From NCBI GenBank assembly GCA_041180805.1, contig JBEGQX010000025.1, positions 1-51,512 of the forward strand: a stretch of DNA of 51,512 nt, written 5' to 3'. A model generated the notes under the pieces. That model was not told the origin of the DNA, made no database searches, and was given only the letters and a program-made list of their open reading frames with translations. Below, piece by piece: positions 8,689 to 16,755 of the stretch. The number at the start of each line of letters is the position of its first letter. Position 1 is the stretch's first letter. Source of the stretch: JBEGQX01 sp041180805 (lineage in GTDB: Bacteria > Planctomycetota > Planctomycetia > Gemmatales > Gemmataceae). A program made the translations under genes and the position numbers.

Positions 8689-10374
8689 TTAGTATGTTAC
8701 AGCACCTTCGGAAGCAGATTTAACACACTTGGCGTACTTGGCAAGAACACCGGCTTTTTCTCGAGGTTCGGGTGCTTTCCAGCCAGCCCTGCGCTTTTGT
8801 AGTTCGGCTTCATCGATATGTAATTGCAATTGCTTTGTATCGGCATCAATGGTGATTTTGTCGCCGTTATGTACCAGTGCAATGTTGCCCCCGACCCAAG
8901 CTTCTGGGGAAACATGGCCTACAACCAGGCCGTGGGTTCCACCTGAAAATCGGCCATCAGTGATCAACCCGATCGTTTCACCCAAGCCCTGGCCCACCAA
9001 GGCGGCTGTTACTGAAAGCATTTCGCGCATACCAGGGCCTCCTACAGGACCTTCACCGCGAATTACCACCACATCGCCATCCTTGATTTGTCGTTCTTGA
9101 ATGGCGTGGAAGCAGGCTTCTTCGCCATCAAACACCTTCGCAGGGCCTGTAATCTTGCGGTTTTTCAGGCCAGCCACTTTTGCGACAGCACCTTCTGGTG
9201 ACAGGTTGCCATGCAGAACCACCAGGTGGCCTGAGGCATGCAGTGGCTTGTCCATGGGGAGAATCACATTTTGCTTGGGGTTTTTGTAGATGCTGTCGAT
9301 TTCTTTCAGGTTTTCGGCAAGGGTTTTTCCGGTAACGGTGATACAGTCGCCGTGCAAAAGACCGGCTTCAAGTAGTGCTTTGAGAACCGGTGGGGAACCA
9401 CCCGCGCGATGCAAGTCGTTCATAACATATTTGCCACCTGGCTTTAGGTCTGCCAAATGGGGAATCTTGGAGCCGATGCGATCAAAGTCCGCCAAGGTCC
9501 ATGGAACCTGAGCTTCCCTTGCAATTGCCATCAGGTGAAGAATGGCATTGGTGGATCCACCAAGGGCAAGAACAAAAGTGTAAGCATTTTCCAGAGACTT
9601 GCGATTAATAATGTCACGTGGGCGGATGTTGTTTTTGATGAGGTGAACCAGGTGTTTGCCGGCAAGGAAAGTTTCTCGTTCCTTTGCGCTGCTTACCGCG
9701 GGGTTGGAAGCATCGTAAGGCAGCGACATGCCCATGGCTTCGATGGCAGAACTCATGGTGTTGGCTGTGTACATCCCACCACAAGAACCAGCACCAGGAC
9801 AAGCCTCGCATTCAATTTTGTGAACGCCCTTCTTGTCGAGCTTGCCCGCCTGGTTTTTTCCCACCGCTTCAAAGATGGAGACGATGTCGATATCTTCGCC
9901 TGCGGGCCCGATACCGGGAAGAATACTGCCGCCATAAACAAAAATGGAAGGGATATTTAATCTGGCCATGGCCATTAAGCAGCCGGGCATATTTTTGTCA
10001 CAGCCACCGATGGCAAGCAAACCATCGTGGTTCATACCGCCGCAGACCACTTCGATGCTGTCAGCGATCACTTCGCGGGAAACCAGGCTGTAGCGCATAC
10101 CCTGGTGACCCATCATGATTCCATCAGAAGCCGTGGGAGCACCGAAAATTTGTGGAACACCTCCACCTGAATGAATGCCTTCCGACCCTTTTCGTGCAAG
10201 GCGATCCAGGTGGGCATTGCAAGGCGTAATTTCGCTGAAAAGAGATGCCACACCAATCATTGGCTTTTCAAAGTCATCGTCATGAAAGCCCACGGCACGC
10301 AGCATGGCTCGGTTAGGGGCGCGCCCCATGCCTTCGGTGGTGGTAAGGCTTTTTCGTTTGTTATCTTGCGTCAT
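8689..10374 (-). CDS. ilvD: Dihydroxy-acid dehydratase
   Basis: Third step of valine and isoleucine synthesis: dehydration of 2,3-dihydroxy acids to 2-oxo acids, in the cytoplasm, with an Fe-S cluster. 561 residues from the chosen start. The three cluster cysteines are visible at TPCN (52), GCDKNMPG (125) and CPGAGSCGGMYTANTM (about 198). TDGRFSGGTHG near the C-terminus is the family signature. The ATG at 10374 has GGAG nine bases upstream and matches the usual N-terminus; the frame extends 23 codons further without support. No other ilv or leu genes are in the window. Confidence 0.97.
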   Translation of the reverse strand: MTQDNKRKSLTTTEGMGRAPNRAMLRAVGFHDDDFEKPMIGVASLFSEITPCNAHLDRLARKGSEGIHSGGGVPQIFGAPTASDGIMMGHQGMRYSLVSREVIADSIEVVCGGMNHDGLLAIGGCDKNMPGCLMAMARLNIPSIFVYGGSILPGIGPAGEDIDIVSIFEAVGKNQAGKLDKKGVHKIECEACPGAGSCGGMYTANTMSSAIEAMGMSLPYDASNPAVSSAKERETFLAGKHLVHLIKNNIRPRDIINRKSLENAYTFVLALGGSTNAILHLMAIAREAQVPWTLADFDRIGSKIPHLADLKPGGKYVMNDLHRAGGSPPVLKALLEAGLLHGDCITVTGKTLAENLKEIDSIYKNPKQNVILPMDKPLHASGHLVVLHGNLSPEGAVAKVAGLKNRKITGPAKVFDGEEACFHAIQERQIKDGDVVVIRGEGPVGGPGMREMLSVTAALVGQGLGETIGLITDGRFSGGTHGLVVGHVSPEAWVGGNIALVHNGDKITIDADTKQLQLHIDEAELQKRRAGWKAPEPREKAGVLAKYAKCVKSASEGAVTY

Positions 10375-10494
10375 GGGTCTGGTCTCCGGTTGGAAAAATC
10401 TGTGGAAGGACATCGAGAGGCGATTGAGCCTCTTCGTGTTCATTCAATTTAAATATTTTATGAAACAGATGCCCCGGTGGGGTGAAGAAACAGG

Positions 10495-12816
10495 CTAGGG
10501 CTTTTGGATTGGTTTGCTGGCAACCGCCAGCCAGGGTTCCCATTCTTTTTTGGTGCCTTCATCCATGTTAGAAAGTTGGCTGCGTAGTTCTACCAGCCGG
10601 TTTTGCACCAATTCTTGCTGGCCTAGTACGCTATGGCAACGGATCATGCCGCCCAGGGCGTGCAGAGATTCCTTGCTGCCTTTGGTTTTCTGGAATTGCC
10701 GGGTGTAGATAATGAGTGCGCTTTCATAATTACCGAGATTAAATTTACATTCCGCCGCCAGCAATGGAATCAGCTTTCTTTCCTCTTCCGATAATTGGGT
10801 AAGTCCTATGGGTGAATCGGCAACTTGTTCCAATTCCTGATAGGTTTCAGATGCCTTATTCAACCATTTTCGGTGTTCATTTTGGTAGTGAGTCTTGGTT
10901 TCCGAGGTGGTTTTTTCATTGAGTATAAGGTTTTGCTGTTCTTGGTTAGCTAGCTGGCGGTAAGACTCCCCAAGCTGTAGCCTGGCTCGGATTGCCTTCT
11001 GGTTTTGGCCATATTTTTCCAATGCTTCCTCATAACGCCGTACCACCATACGGTAGTTCTTGCGCTGAAAGAAAAGTGAACCCAGGGCAAAAAGGGATCG
11101 TTCCTGGGATTCTTGATCCGGATCAAATCGCAACAGTTGTAGATTTTGTTCAAGGATATCGGCCGCTTGATCAAATTCGTTCTTTTCCATCATCAAAAGT
11201 GCAATCTGGTATCGGGAACGATAAGCATAAGGTCCGCGATGCTTCATGGCTTGCAGGTAAGATTCTTTTGCCGCTTCGGGTTTCCCAAGTTCTCTTTGGG
11301 CGTCTCCCAAAAGGTACCAGGCTTGCCCGACCCGAGAGTCTTGTCCAGAGTGGTTGATGAACTGAACCAGTGCCTCCATTGATTTGGCCGAATCTTTAGA
11401 GAGTTGAAATTCCCCCGCGGCAAGCCAAAGTTGTTCTGATTTATTGGCCGGGGTTTCTGCCTCGGCAGCCGCTTTCATGCGCAGGGACGCAGCATCTTTG
11501 AACGATTTTTCCGCCCGGGAATTAAGCCCCTTGATCTTGATAGGGTCGCTTATATTTTTCGCATCCGATGCCCATTTTTTACCCATGGAGTTCAGGATGA
11601 CGGACCGGTTGGATAGGCTGGAGTAGGAGGTAAGAACCCTCTGGGAAGACTCGTTGATTTTCAGGGCAATATCAAAGTCTTCTTCGTTTAGGGCGAATTT
11701 TTCCGCTTTCACGAAGAGTTCTTGAAGGTTTTCCAAAGTGAAGTAGGAATTTTTCCAATCCTTGGAGGAAGCCAGATTTCTGGATATGACCCCTAGTTGA
11801 TTTGCGAGATTGGTCAGAGATTTTTGATCGAGATACAATAATGCCAGTTGCATTGAAGCAGCATTTTTTTCATCCGATTGACTTTTGATCTCGCATTCTT
11901 TCCAGTATTGTTCAGCCTCGCGAGGAAGTTCAATTTTAGCAAGGCACAAAGCAAGGTGATAAAGCGGTTTGCCCATATCCGCAAGGATGTCAGGAGGTGT
12001 TTCCAGTATTTGCTTCCAAACCTGTACTGCTTCAAGCCAGTGTTTTTCCTTTTCGTAGCTTTCCGCAAGCAACACTTTAGCCCTTAATTCCAGTTCCGGT
12101 CTCGTATCGGAATGGATGTTTTCCAATACTTTTCTAGCCTCTTCATGCCGCTGAAGTCGCATGAGAATTTCACCACCCAGCAACTGAGCTGGAACACGTT
12201 TTTCCTCTGGTAGAAGTGGAATATTTCGGTATTCTTCGTTGGCCTTTAGTGCCCGGGGAAGGTCAGGTTCTGCTAATTTAAGCGCTCCACGGGCAATCCA
12301 TTCCAACGCTTCTGTCGAATCTTCAAGCGTCGCCAGGGCTTTTTCAAGAGCATCGATCGCAATGGAAATGTTTTTGTTTCCCAATATGTCAAGTTTTGCC
12401 CGAACAATGGTGTATTCTTTTAATTCTTTTTCGTTCAAGTAGCTTGGGTCGAACGATTCCAAAAATTTTGTGGGTTCTAAAATGGAATCCGGCTTTTCGA
12501 GGATGTCGGGTTTTTCAAGAAGTAGGCGAGCCAGGTGGAACCTGGTTCGGGAGCTAATTTCCGGTAATTGGTTGGAAGCCCCCAGAACTTCCCTTAGCTG
12601 GCTTTCAGCAGGTTTAAAGTCGTTTTTGCTGGTAAGCTCAATCGCAGAGGAAAGCTTTTTGGAAAGTGCTTCGCTAAGTGTGGCTGGCTTTGAAAACCGA
12701 AACCAGATGGCCACAAGAAATATAAGGCAACCAATCACAAATACTGGAACCTGCCAGGATATTTTCCTGGGTTTTTGGTTCTCTGGAAATTTAATTACCT
12801 CGGCGAAGTCCTGCAT
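10495..12816 (-). CDS. Membrane-anchored tetratricopeptide-repeat protein
   Basis: 773 residues. A short cytoplasmic N-terminus is followed by one membrane segment (VPVFVIGCLIFLVAIWF, residues ~24-40). The rest is a long helical region with many TPR-like units, for example SRTRFHLARLLLEKP, AWYLLGDAQRELGKPEAA and AGDILEQN-type repeats, so most of the protein should face the periplasm as a scaffold. No catalytic domain is visible. It precedes ilvD on the same strand with about 120 bases between them. The ribosome site is weak. Partners are unknown; such proteins are common in planctomycetes. Confidence 0.8.
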   Translation of the reverse strand: MQDFAEVIKFPENQKPRKISWQVPVFVIGCLIFLVAIWFRFSKPATLSEALSKKLSSAIELTSKNDFKPAESQLREVLGASNQLPEISSRTRFHLARLLLEKPDILEKPDSILEPTKFLESFDPSYLNEKELKEYTIVRAKLDILGNKNISIAIDALEKALATLEDSTEALEWIARGALKLAEPDLPRALKANEEYRNIPLLPEEKRVPAQLLGGEILMRLQRHEEARKVLENIHSDTRPELELRAKVLLAESYEKEKHWLEAVQVWKQILETPPDILADMGKPLYHLALCLAKIELPREAEQYWKECEIKSQSDEKNAASMQLALLYLDQKSLTNLANQLGVISRNLASSKDWKNSYFTLENLQELFVKAEKFALNEEDFDIALKINESSQRVLTSYSSLSNRSVILNSMGKKWASDAKNISDPIKIKGLNSRAEKSFKDAASLRMKAAAEAETPANKSEQLWLAAGEFQLSKDSAKSMEALVQFINHSGQDSRVGQAWYLLGDAQRELGKPEAAKESYLQAMKHRGPYAYRSRYQIALLMMEKNEFDQAADILEQNLQLLRFDPDQESQERSLFALGSLFFQRKNYRMVVRRYEEALEKYGQNQKAIRARLQLGESYRQLANQEQQNLILNEKTTSETKTHYQNEHRKWLNKASETYQELEQVADSPIGLTQLSEEERKLIPLLAAECKFNLGNYESALIIYTRQFQKTKGSKESLHALGGMIRCHSVLGQQELVQNRLVELRSQLSNMDEGTKKEWEPWLAVASKPIQKP

Positions 12817-12972
12817 TGCTTTGGCTTGGATTGTGCCATAATTTTTAGATATACTGCCACCTAGGAGGGCTTTTGGAATAATCTCACAAGATAGTCAAGG
12901 CCATCTTGTTTAACTCACCAACCTAAAGAAATAACACCTATTAAATTGGCAAGCCAAGGAGATTGGGCAACT

Positions 12973-14043
12973 GTGGTTAATTCAAAATCGATTTGGTTAC
13001 TTGATACTCCGACCTTGTTGCTGGATTTGGATAGTGTCGATAAGAATCTTGCCCAAATGAATGCCACCCGGGGAAACAAAAGAGTCAGAATTCATTTTAA
13101 ATCGTTAAAATGTGCAGGTTTGGCAAAATACCTTGTTCAGAAAGGTTTCCCTCATTTTCTATGCGCCAAATTAAATGAGGCAGAGGTTTTGGCAGAACAT
13201 GGGGTTACCGACATTCTAATTGCAAACCAGATTGTCGGAGATTCCAAGATAGAGCGATTGGCGAATCTAGCTCAAAGATCGAATCTGGTTGTTTGTGTGG
13301 ATTGTCCCAAACAAGTTGAAGATTTTGCCCGCTTAGGCAAGAAACATGGTGTGGTCTTTCAACTGATGGTGGAAATTGACATCGGTATGACTCGCTGTGG
13401 TGTATTACCCGGTACCCCTGCGCTGGATTTGGCCCGATTGATCAATTCCCTAGCTAACACCAAGTTTGCTGGCATTCAGGCGTATGATGGCCACTTACAG
13501 CTCGCCCCCGTGGATGAATCCAAGGAGGTTAAAATCCGTGATGGCATAAGACAGGTCGCAGAGACTGTCAAAATTCTCAGGGAAGCTGGAATTGAGCCTG
13601 AAAATATTTCCGGTTCTGGTACAGGTTCATATACCTATGCGGTGGCTGATCCTGTTTACAAAGAAATACAGCCCGGTTCATTCTTATTGATGGATTCCGC
13701 ATATGTGAAAGTGCGACCTGAATTTCAGCCTTCCTTAACTTTGTTGACCACGGTTATCAGCACCACCAATGGAAGATATATTTTGGATGCCGGTAGCAAG
13801 GCAATCTCCAAGGATTTTAATCTTCCTGTGGTTAAAGATCATCCTGAGGAAAATCTGGTGAAGCTTTCCGAGGAACACGCCCGGGTGGAAATTCAGAATG
13901 AAGGGCCCATCGTGGGTGACAAACGATTGTTAATTACCGGCCACTGCTGCGCCACTATGAATTTGCACAGATCCGTGGTTGCACATCGTGGTGGAATTGT
14001 TGAAAGTGTATGGCCGATTGAGGCAAGTGGTCGTTACGATTAG
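12973..14043 (+). CDS. Fold-type III PLP enzyme, D-threonine aldolase/D-serine dehydratase-like
   Basis: About 356 residues. The N-terminal alanine-racemase-like barrel starts at LLDTPTLLLDLD; RIHFKSLKC matches the PLP-lysine motif (RPHxKTHK in the family), with the first lysine the probable Schiff base. MVEIDIGMTRCGV and GSGTGSYTYA follow. Near the C-terminus GHCC supplies the His-x-Cys metal pair of eukaryotic-type D-serine dehydratases. It likely cleaves or dehydrates a D-beta-hydroxy amino acid; the substrate is not certain. There is no ATG near the start. GTG at 12973 has AAGGAG 11 bases upstream, while TTG at 12946 has no ribosome site, so GTG is preferred with modest confidence. Confidence 0.85.
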   Translation: MVNSKSIWLLDTPTLLLDLDSVDKNLAQMNATRGNKRVRIHFKSLKCAGLAKYLVQKGFPHFLCAKLNEAEVLAEHGVTDILIANQIVGDSKIERLANLAQRSNLVVCVDCPKQVEDFARLGKKHGVVFQLMVEIDIGMTRCGVLPGTPALDLARLINSLANTKFAGIQAYDGHLQLAPVDESKEVKIRDGIRQVAETVKILREAGIEPENISGSGTGSYTYAVADPVYKEIQPGSFLLMDSAYVKVRPEFQPSLTLLTTVISTTNGRYILDAGSKAISKDFNLPVVKDHPEENLVKLSEEHARVEIQNEGPIVGDKRLLITGHCCATMNLHRSVVAHRGGIVESVWPIEASGRYD

Positions 14044-14069
14044 AAAAATGTTTATCCGGAGGAGGAACA

Positions 14070-14222
14070 GTGAACGAAATGGTAAATGAACCCATTACAA
14101 GTGAACAAATGGCAAAGGAAGATATTGCCACATTGAACAATATCGGCACCGTTTTAATGGTGTTGTTTTGTGTGGGAGTAGCTCTTTATACCGTGATAGC
14201 AATTACCTGTTTAAAAGGTTAG
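14070..14222 (+). CDS. 50-residue single-span membrane protein
   Basis: GTG start with an excellent ribosome site (GGAGGAGG at 14058-14065, five bases before). The protein has a hydrophilic, acidic N-terminus (MNEMVNEPITSEQ) and one hydrophobic span, residues ~24-46 (GTVLMVLFCVGVALYTVIAI). It lies 26 bases after the PLP-enzyme stop, so it is probably co-transcribed with it. It ends in TAG inside TTAG, where the convergent dehydrogenase also stops. No known family is recognised. Reality is supported by the ribosome site, the clean membrane segment and the tight spacing. Confidence 0.65.
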   Translation: MNEMVNEPITSEQMAKEDIATLNNIGTVLMVLFCVGVALYTVIAITCLKG

Positions 14223-15229
14223 TCTTTTCGCAGGCATAACTTTCCGAAATGATTTCCCTTCTTCATATACTCCAAAGCCTGTGGAACTTCTTTCCAATCA
14301 AAAGTTTTGTGGATCACCGGTTTAAGTTTGGCCTTTTCCATGGCTTTGAGCATGCGCTGAAACATAGCTTTTGAACCTACAAATATTCCGCTCATTCGCA
14401 GGGATTTCATGATCATTGGCAATGGGTTAAATGTTTCCTGATTTCCACCCAAAACTCCTATAAGGCTGATTTCGCCGCCCATCCGGGTTGCTTTCATGGT
14501 TTCTGGAAGTGCTGAGGCGCCAATCAATTCCAATGAAAGATCTACACCGCCTCCGGATGCTTTTCGTACCAAATCCCCCCACTCGGGATTTTCATTTGTA
14601 CAAATGCCATGGTCCAATCCTAATTGATTTAGGCGAATGATGTTTTCGGCGCTTCTGGAAACTGCGAATGATTTCATTTGATGAAGGTAGGCAAACTGCA
14701 AAGCAAACAAGGAAACTCCTCCACAACCCATCGTTAGAACACTATTGCCCGGGAGAAGTCGACCTGTTTCAAAAAGGGCATTCCATGCTGTAAGGGCGGC
14801 ACAAGGCAGGGTCGCAGCTTCTTCATCGGATAAATAATCAGGAATTTCAACCAGGGAATCTTTATGAGCGCAGATATGCTCTGCCAGCATTCCCTGGCAC
14901 GAACCGCCAAGCGAGTTTTTGGCTTTTAAAGCATCGCATGGGCCTTCTGTCCAATCGGGGAAAAAGTTTACCGCAACCCTTTTGCCGACAAGTTTGGCAG
15001 AAACACCCGTGCCAGCATCCATAACTTCACCCACCCCATCCGACAGAATGGTTAATGGGTTGGGTAGGTTTTTTCCATATGCCCCGTCCACCACGAGAAG
15101 GTCTCGATAATTCAGGGACCAGGCTTTCATCCTTAAAAGAACATGGTTTGTGGTCGGAACAGGGGTGTCGACTTCACGAATTTGCAAATTGGAAGTGCCG
15201 GGTGTTCCATTCCACTGGATGGTTTGCAT
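14219..15229 (-). CDS. Zinc-independent medium-chain alcohol dehydrogenase/quinone oxidoreductase-like
   Basis: 336 residues. An MDR-family GroES-like N-terminus (WSLNYRDLLVVDGAYG, SDGVGEVMDAG) precedes a Rossmann domain (LTMGCGGVSLFALQFA). The structural and catalytic zinc ligands of classical alcohol dehydrogenases are not evident, and LNYRDLL is typical of the quinone-oxidoreductase-like branch. It probably reduces an enal, quinone or aldehyde with NAD(P)H. GGAG lies seven bases before the ATG. Last gene of the fbp-GH13-dehydrogenase run, 15 bases after the GH13 stop. Confidence 0.88.
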   Translation of the reverse strand: MQTIQWNGTPGTSNLQIREVDTPVPTTNHVLLRMKAWSLNYRDLLVVDGAYGKNLPNPLTILSDGVGEVMDAGTGVSAKLVGKRVAVNFFPDWTEGPCDALKAKNSLGGSCQGMLAEHICAHKDSLVEIPDYLSDEEAATLPCAALTAWNALFETGRLLPGNSVLTMGCGGVSLFALQFAYLHQMKSFAVSRSAENIIRLNQLGLDHGICTNENPEWGDLVRKASGGGVDLSLELIGASALPETMKATRMGGEISLIGVLGGNQETFNPLPMIMKSLRMSGIFVGSKAMFQRMLKAMEKAKLKPVIHKTFDWKEVPQALEYMKKGNHFGKLCLRKD

Positions 15230-15244
15230 TTGGGTTCTCCAATT

Positions 15245-16744
15245 TTAATTGGGTTTGATATGAAGCCAGTGGTAACCCCATGGTGGTAGGTCCACAAAAA
15301 GGCCATTGGTTTTGAGATCGCTTCCATTTCTGTTAAAGGTAATTCCAGAGAGCAGGTCTGTGAGTATTAAATCCCCGTTAGGCAGGGCTTGGTCAGGAAC
15401 TGGAAATAGACATTGCGACTGGTGTCCAGAATAGTTGATCGCAAAAATGTGCAAACCGGTTTTGGGATGTTTTCTAATAAATGTAATGAAATCTTGGTGG
15501 GTAAAATTTCCAGCCCAAGCCTCAAGAGGCTGTACCCAAGTCCATGAGCTTTCACGAAGGTGATTCGCCTTTATTAGTCCAAGCGTTTTTTCACTAAAGG
15601 CTAATATTTCAATAGAAACTGGTTCCAAAATTCTTCGGCGAAGATGCACATTCGACCTGACCTTGTTTCCTTCCAATTGGCCTTCGTGAAGTAAAAGCGT
15701 ACCCGGGGTTAAAAATGTTATCAGGCAGGCACATTGCTGCTTGGGCCATTCAAGTTTGGATGCAATCCTGGGCTCATCGTGGTTTTCAAGAAATCTCGCA
15801 CATTTGTTGCCAAAAGATGGATCTGAGTGAAGATGCTCATGAATGTCTTTCGCACCGCTGGTTAATATGCGGTCATACAGTTTCTTGTCATAAGTGAAGT
15901 CAAATCCATCTTGCTGTAACTGCCATTCCAAGTCCCAATAGGCTTCCGCAATGAACAAAAATCCTAGTTGAGATTTCTTGATAGTTGCGGTCGCGCCAGG
16001 CCAGAAACTGTTTTTAACAGGTCTGGGATTGTTGATAAGGTGGTTTTCTTGCCAAGTCGAGGAAAACACTTCAGGTATGACTAGCATCGACATATCACAG
16101 CGAAGCGCATCGCATTGTTCGGAAATATCCAAAAGTGTTTCCAGCATTTTCGATTGAACTTCCTGGTTGAAGTAGTTTAGCTGCAGGGTATCAGCCCAAC
16201 CCGGGAAGTAAGGGTCTCTGCCATGGGCGAGTATATGGGGGCCGTCATGGCATAAAATAGATGTGTAGTTTGTTGGGAATTTTGAAAGATGTTCTGAAGT
16301 GCCATGGATGTAATATTCCGGATGATCATGTACCCAAGGGTGGTCAATTCCGGTGTGGTTAGGCACAAAATCCAGACATAGCTTAAGGCCAAACTTTTTC
16401 ATGCGTTGCCGGAGGCCTGCCAGGGCGGAGTTTCCACCCAGGCATTCATCCACCTTATAGCTGGCAATTGCATAAGGAGAACCGGTGATATCTTCGGTTT
16501 GAAGATCGGGAAGTGCCTTACGGAATTCACCCCGCCATTCAGAATGTGACTGGGAAATGGCTTTCCCTGCCGGCCCTAGTTGCCATACACCCATAAACCA
16601 AATGTATTGGATGCCAAGACTTGCGAGATACCCAAGCCAATCATCCGGAATATCTTCCAGTGAAGCCTCTCTGCCAAGTGCTGAGCCCATTGCAGTAAGA
16701 TGCGGCCGGGTGTCTACCTCGAAAATTATCGGCTGATTGGACAA
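15245..16744 (-). CDS. Alpha-amylase family (GH13) glycosidase
   Basis: 499 residues. The GH13 regions are in order: I DFVPNHTG, II ALRCDMSM (nucleophile Asp), III FIAEAYW (acid/base Glu) and IV FLENHDEPR (transition-state Asp). A small C-terminal beta domain ends the chain. There is no signal peptide, so it acts in the cytoplasm, on alpha-glucans such as glycogen, maltooligosaccharides or trehalose-type substrates; specificity cannot be assigned. The start is TTG with AAAGGG seven bases upstream; no ATG is near. It follows fbp by 11 bases, so the two are very likely co-transcribed. Confidence 0.9.
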   Translation of the reverse strand: MSNQPIIFEVDTRPHLTAMGSALGREASLEDIPDDWLGYLASLGIQYIWFMGVWQLGPAGKAISQSHSEWRGEFRKALPDLQTEDITGSPYAIASYKVDECLGGNSALAGLRQRMKKFGLKLCLDFVPNHTGIDHPWVHDHPEYYIHGTSEHLSKFPTNYTSILCHDGPHILAHGRDPYFPGWADTLQLNYFNQEVQSKMLETLLDISEQCDALRCDMSMLVIPEVFSSTWQENHLINNPRPVKNSFWPGATATIKKSQLGFLFIAEAYWDLEWQLQQDGFDFTYDKKLYDRILTSGAKDIHEHLHSDPSFGNKCARFLENHDEPRIASKLEWPKQQCACLITFLTPGTLLLHEGQLEGNKVRSNVHLRRRILEPVSIEILAFSEKTLGLIKANHLRESSWTWVQPLEAWAGNFTHQDFITFIRKHPKTGLHIFAINYSGHQSQCLFPVPDQALPNGDLILTDLLSGITFNRNGSDLKTNGLFVDLPPWGYHWLHIKPN

Positions 16745-16755
16745 GGCATCGCCCT

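Noticed and set aside
9457..9960. 167-codon open frame on the plus strand opposite ilvD
   Set aside because: ilvD is unmistakable on the other strand and the frame encodes no recognisable protein.
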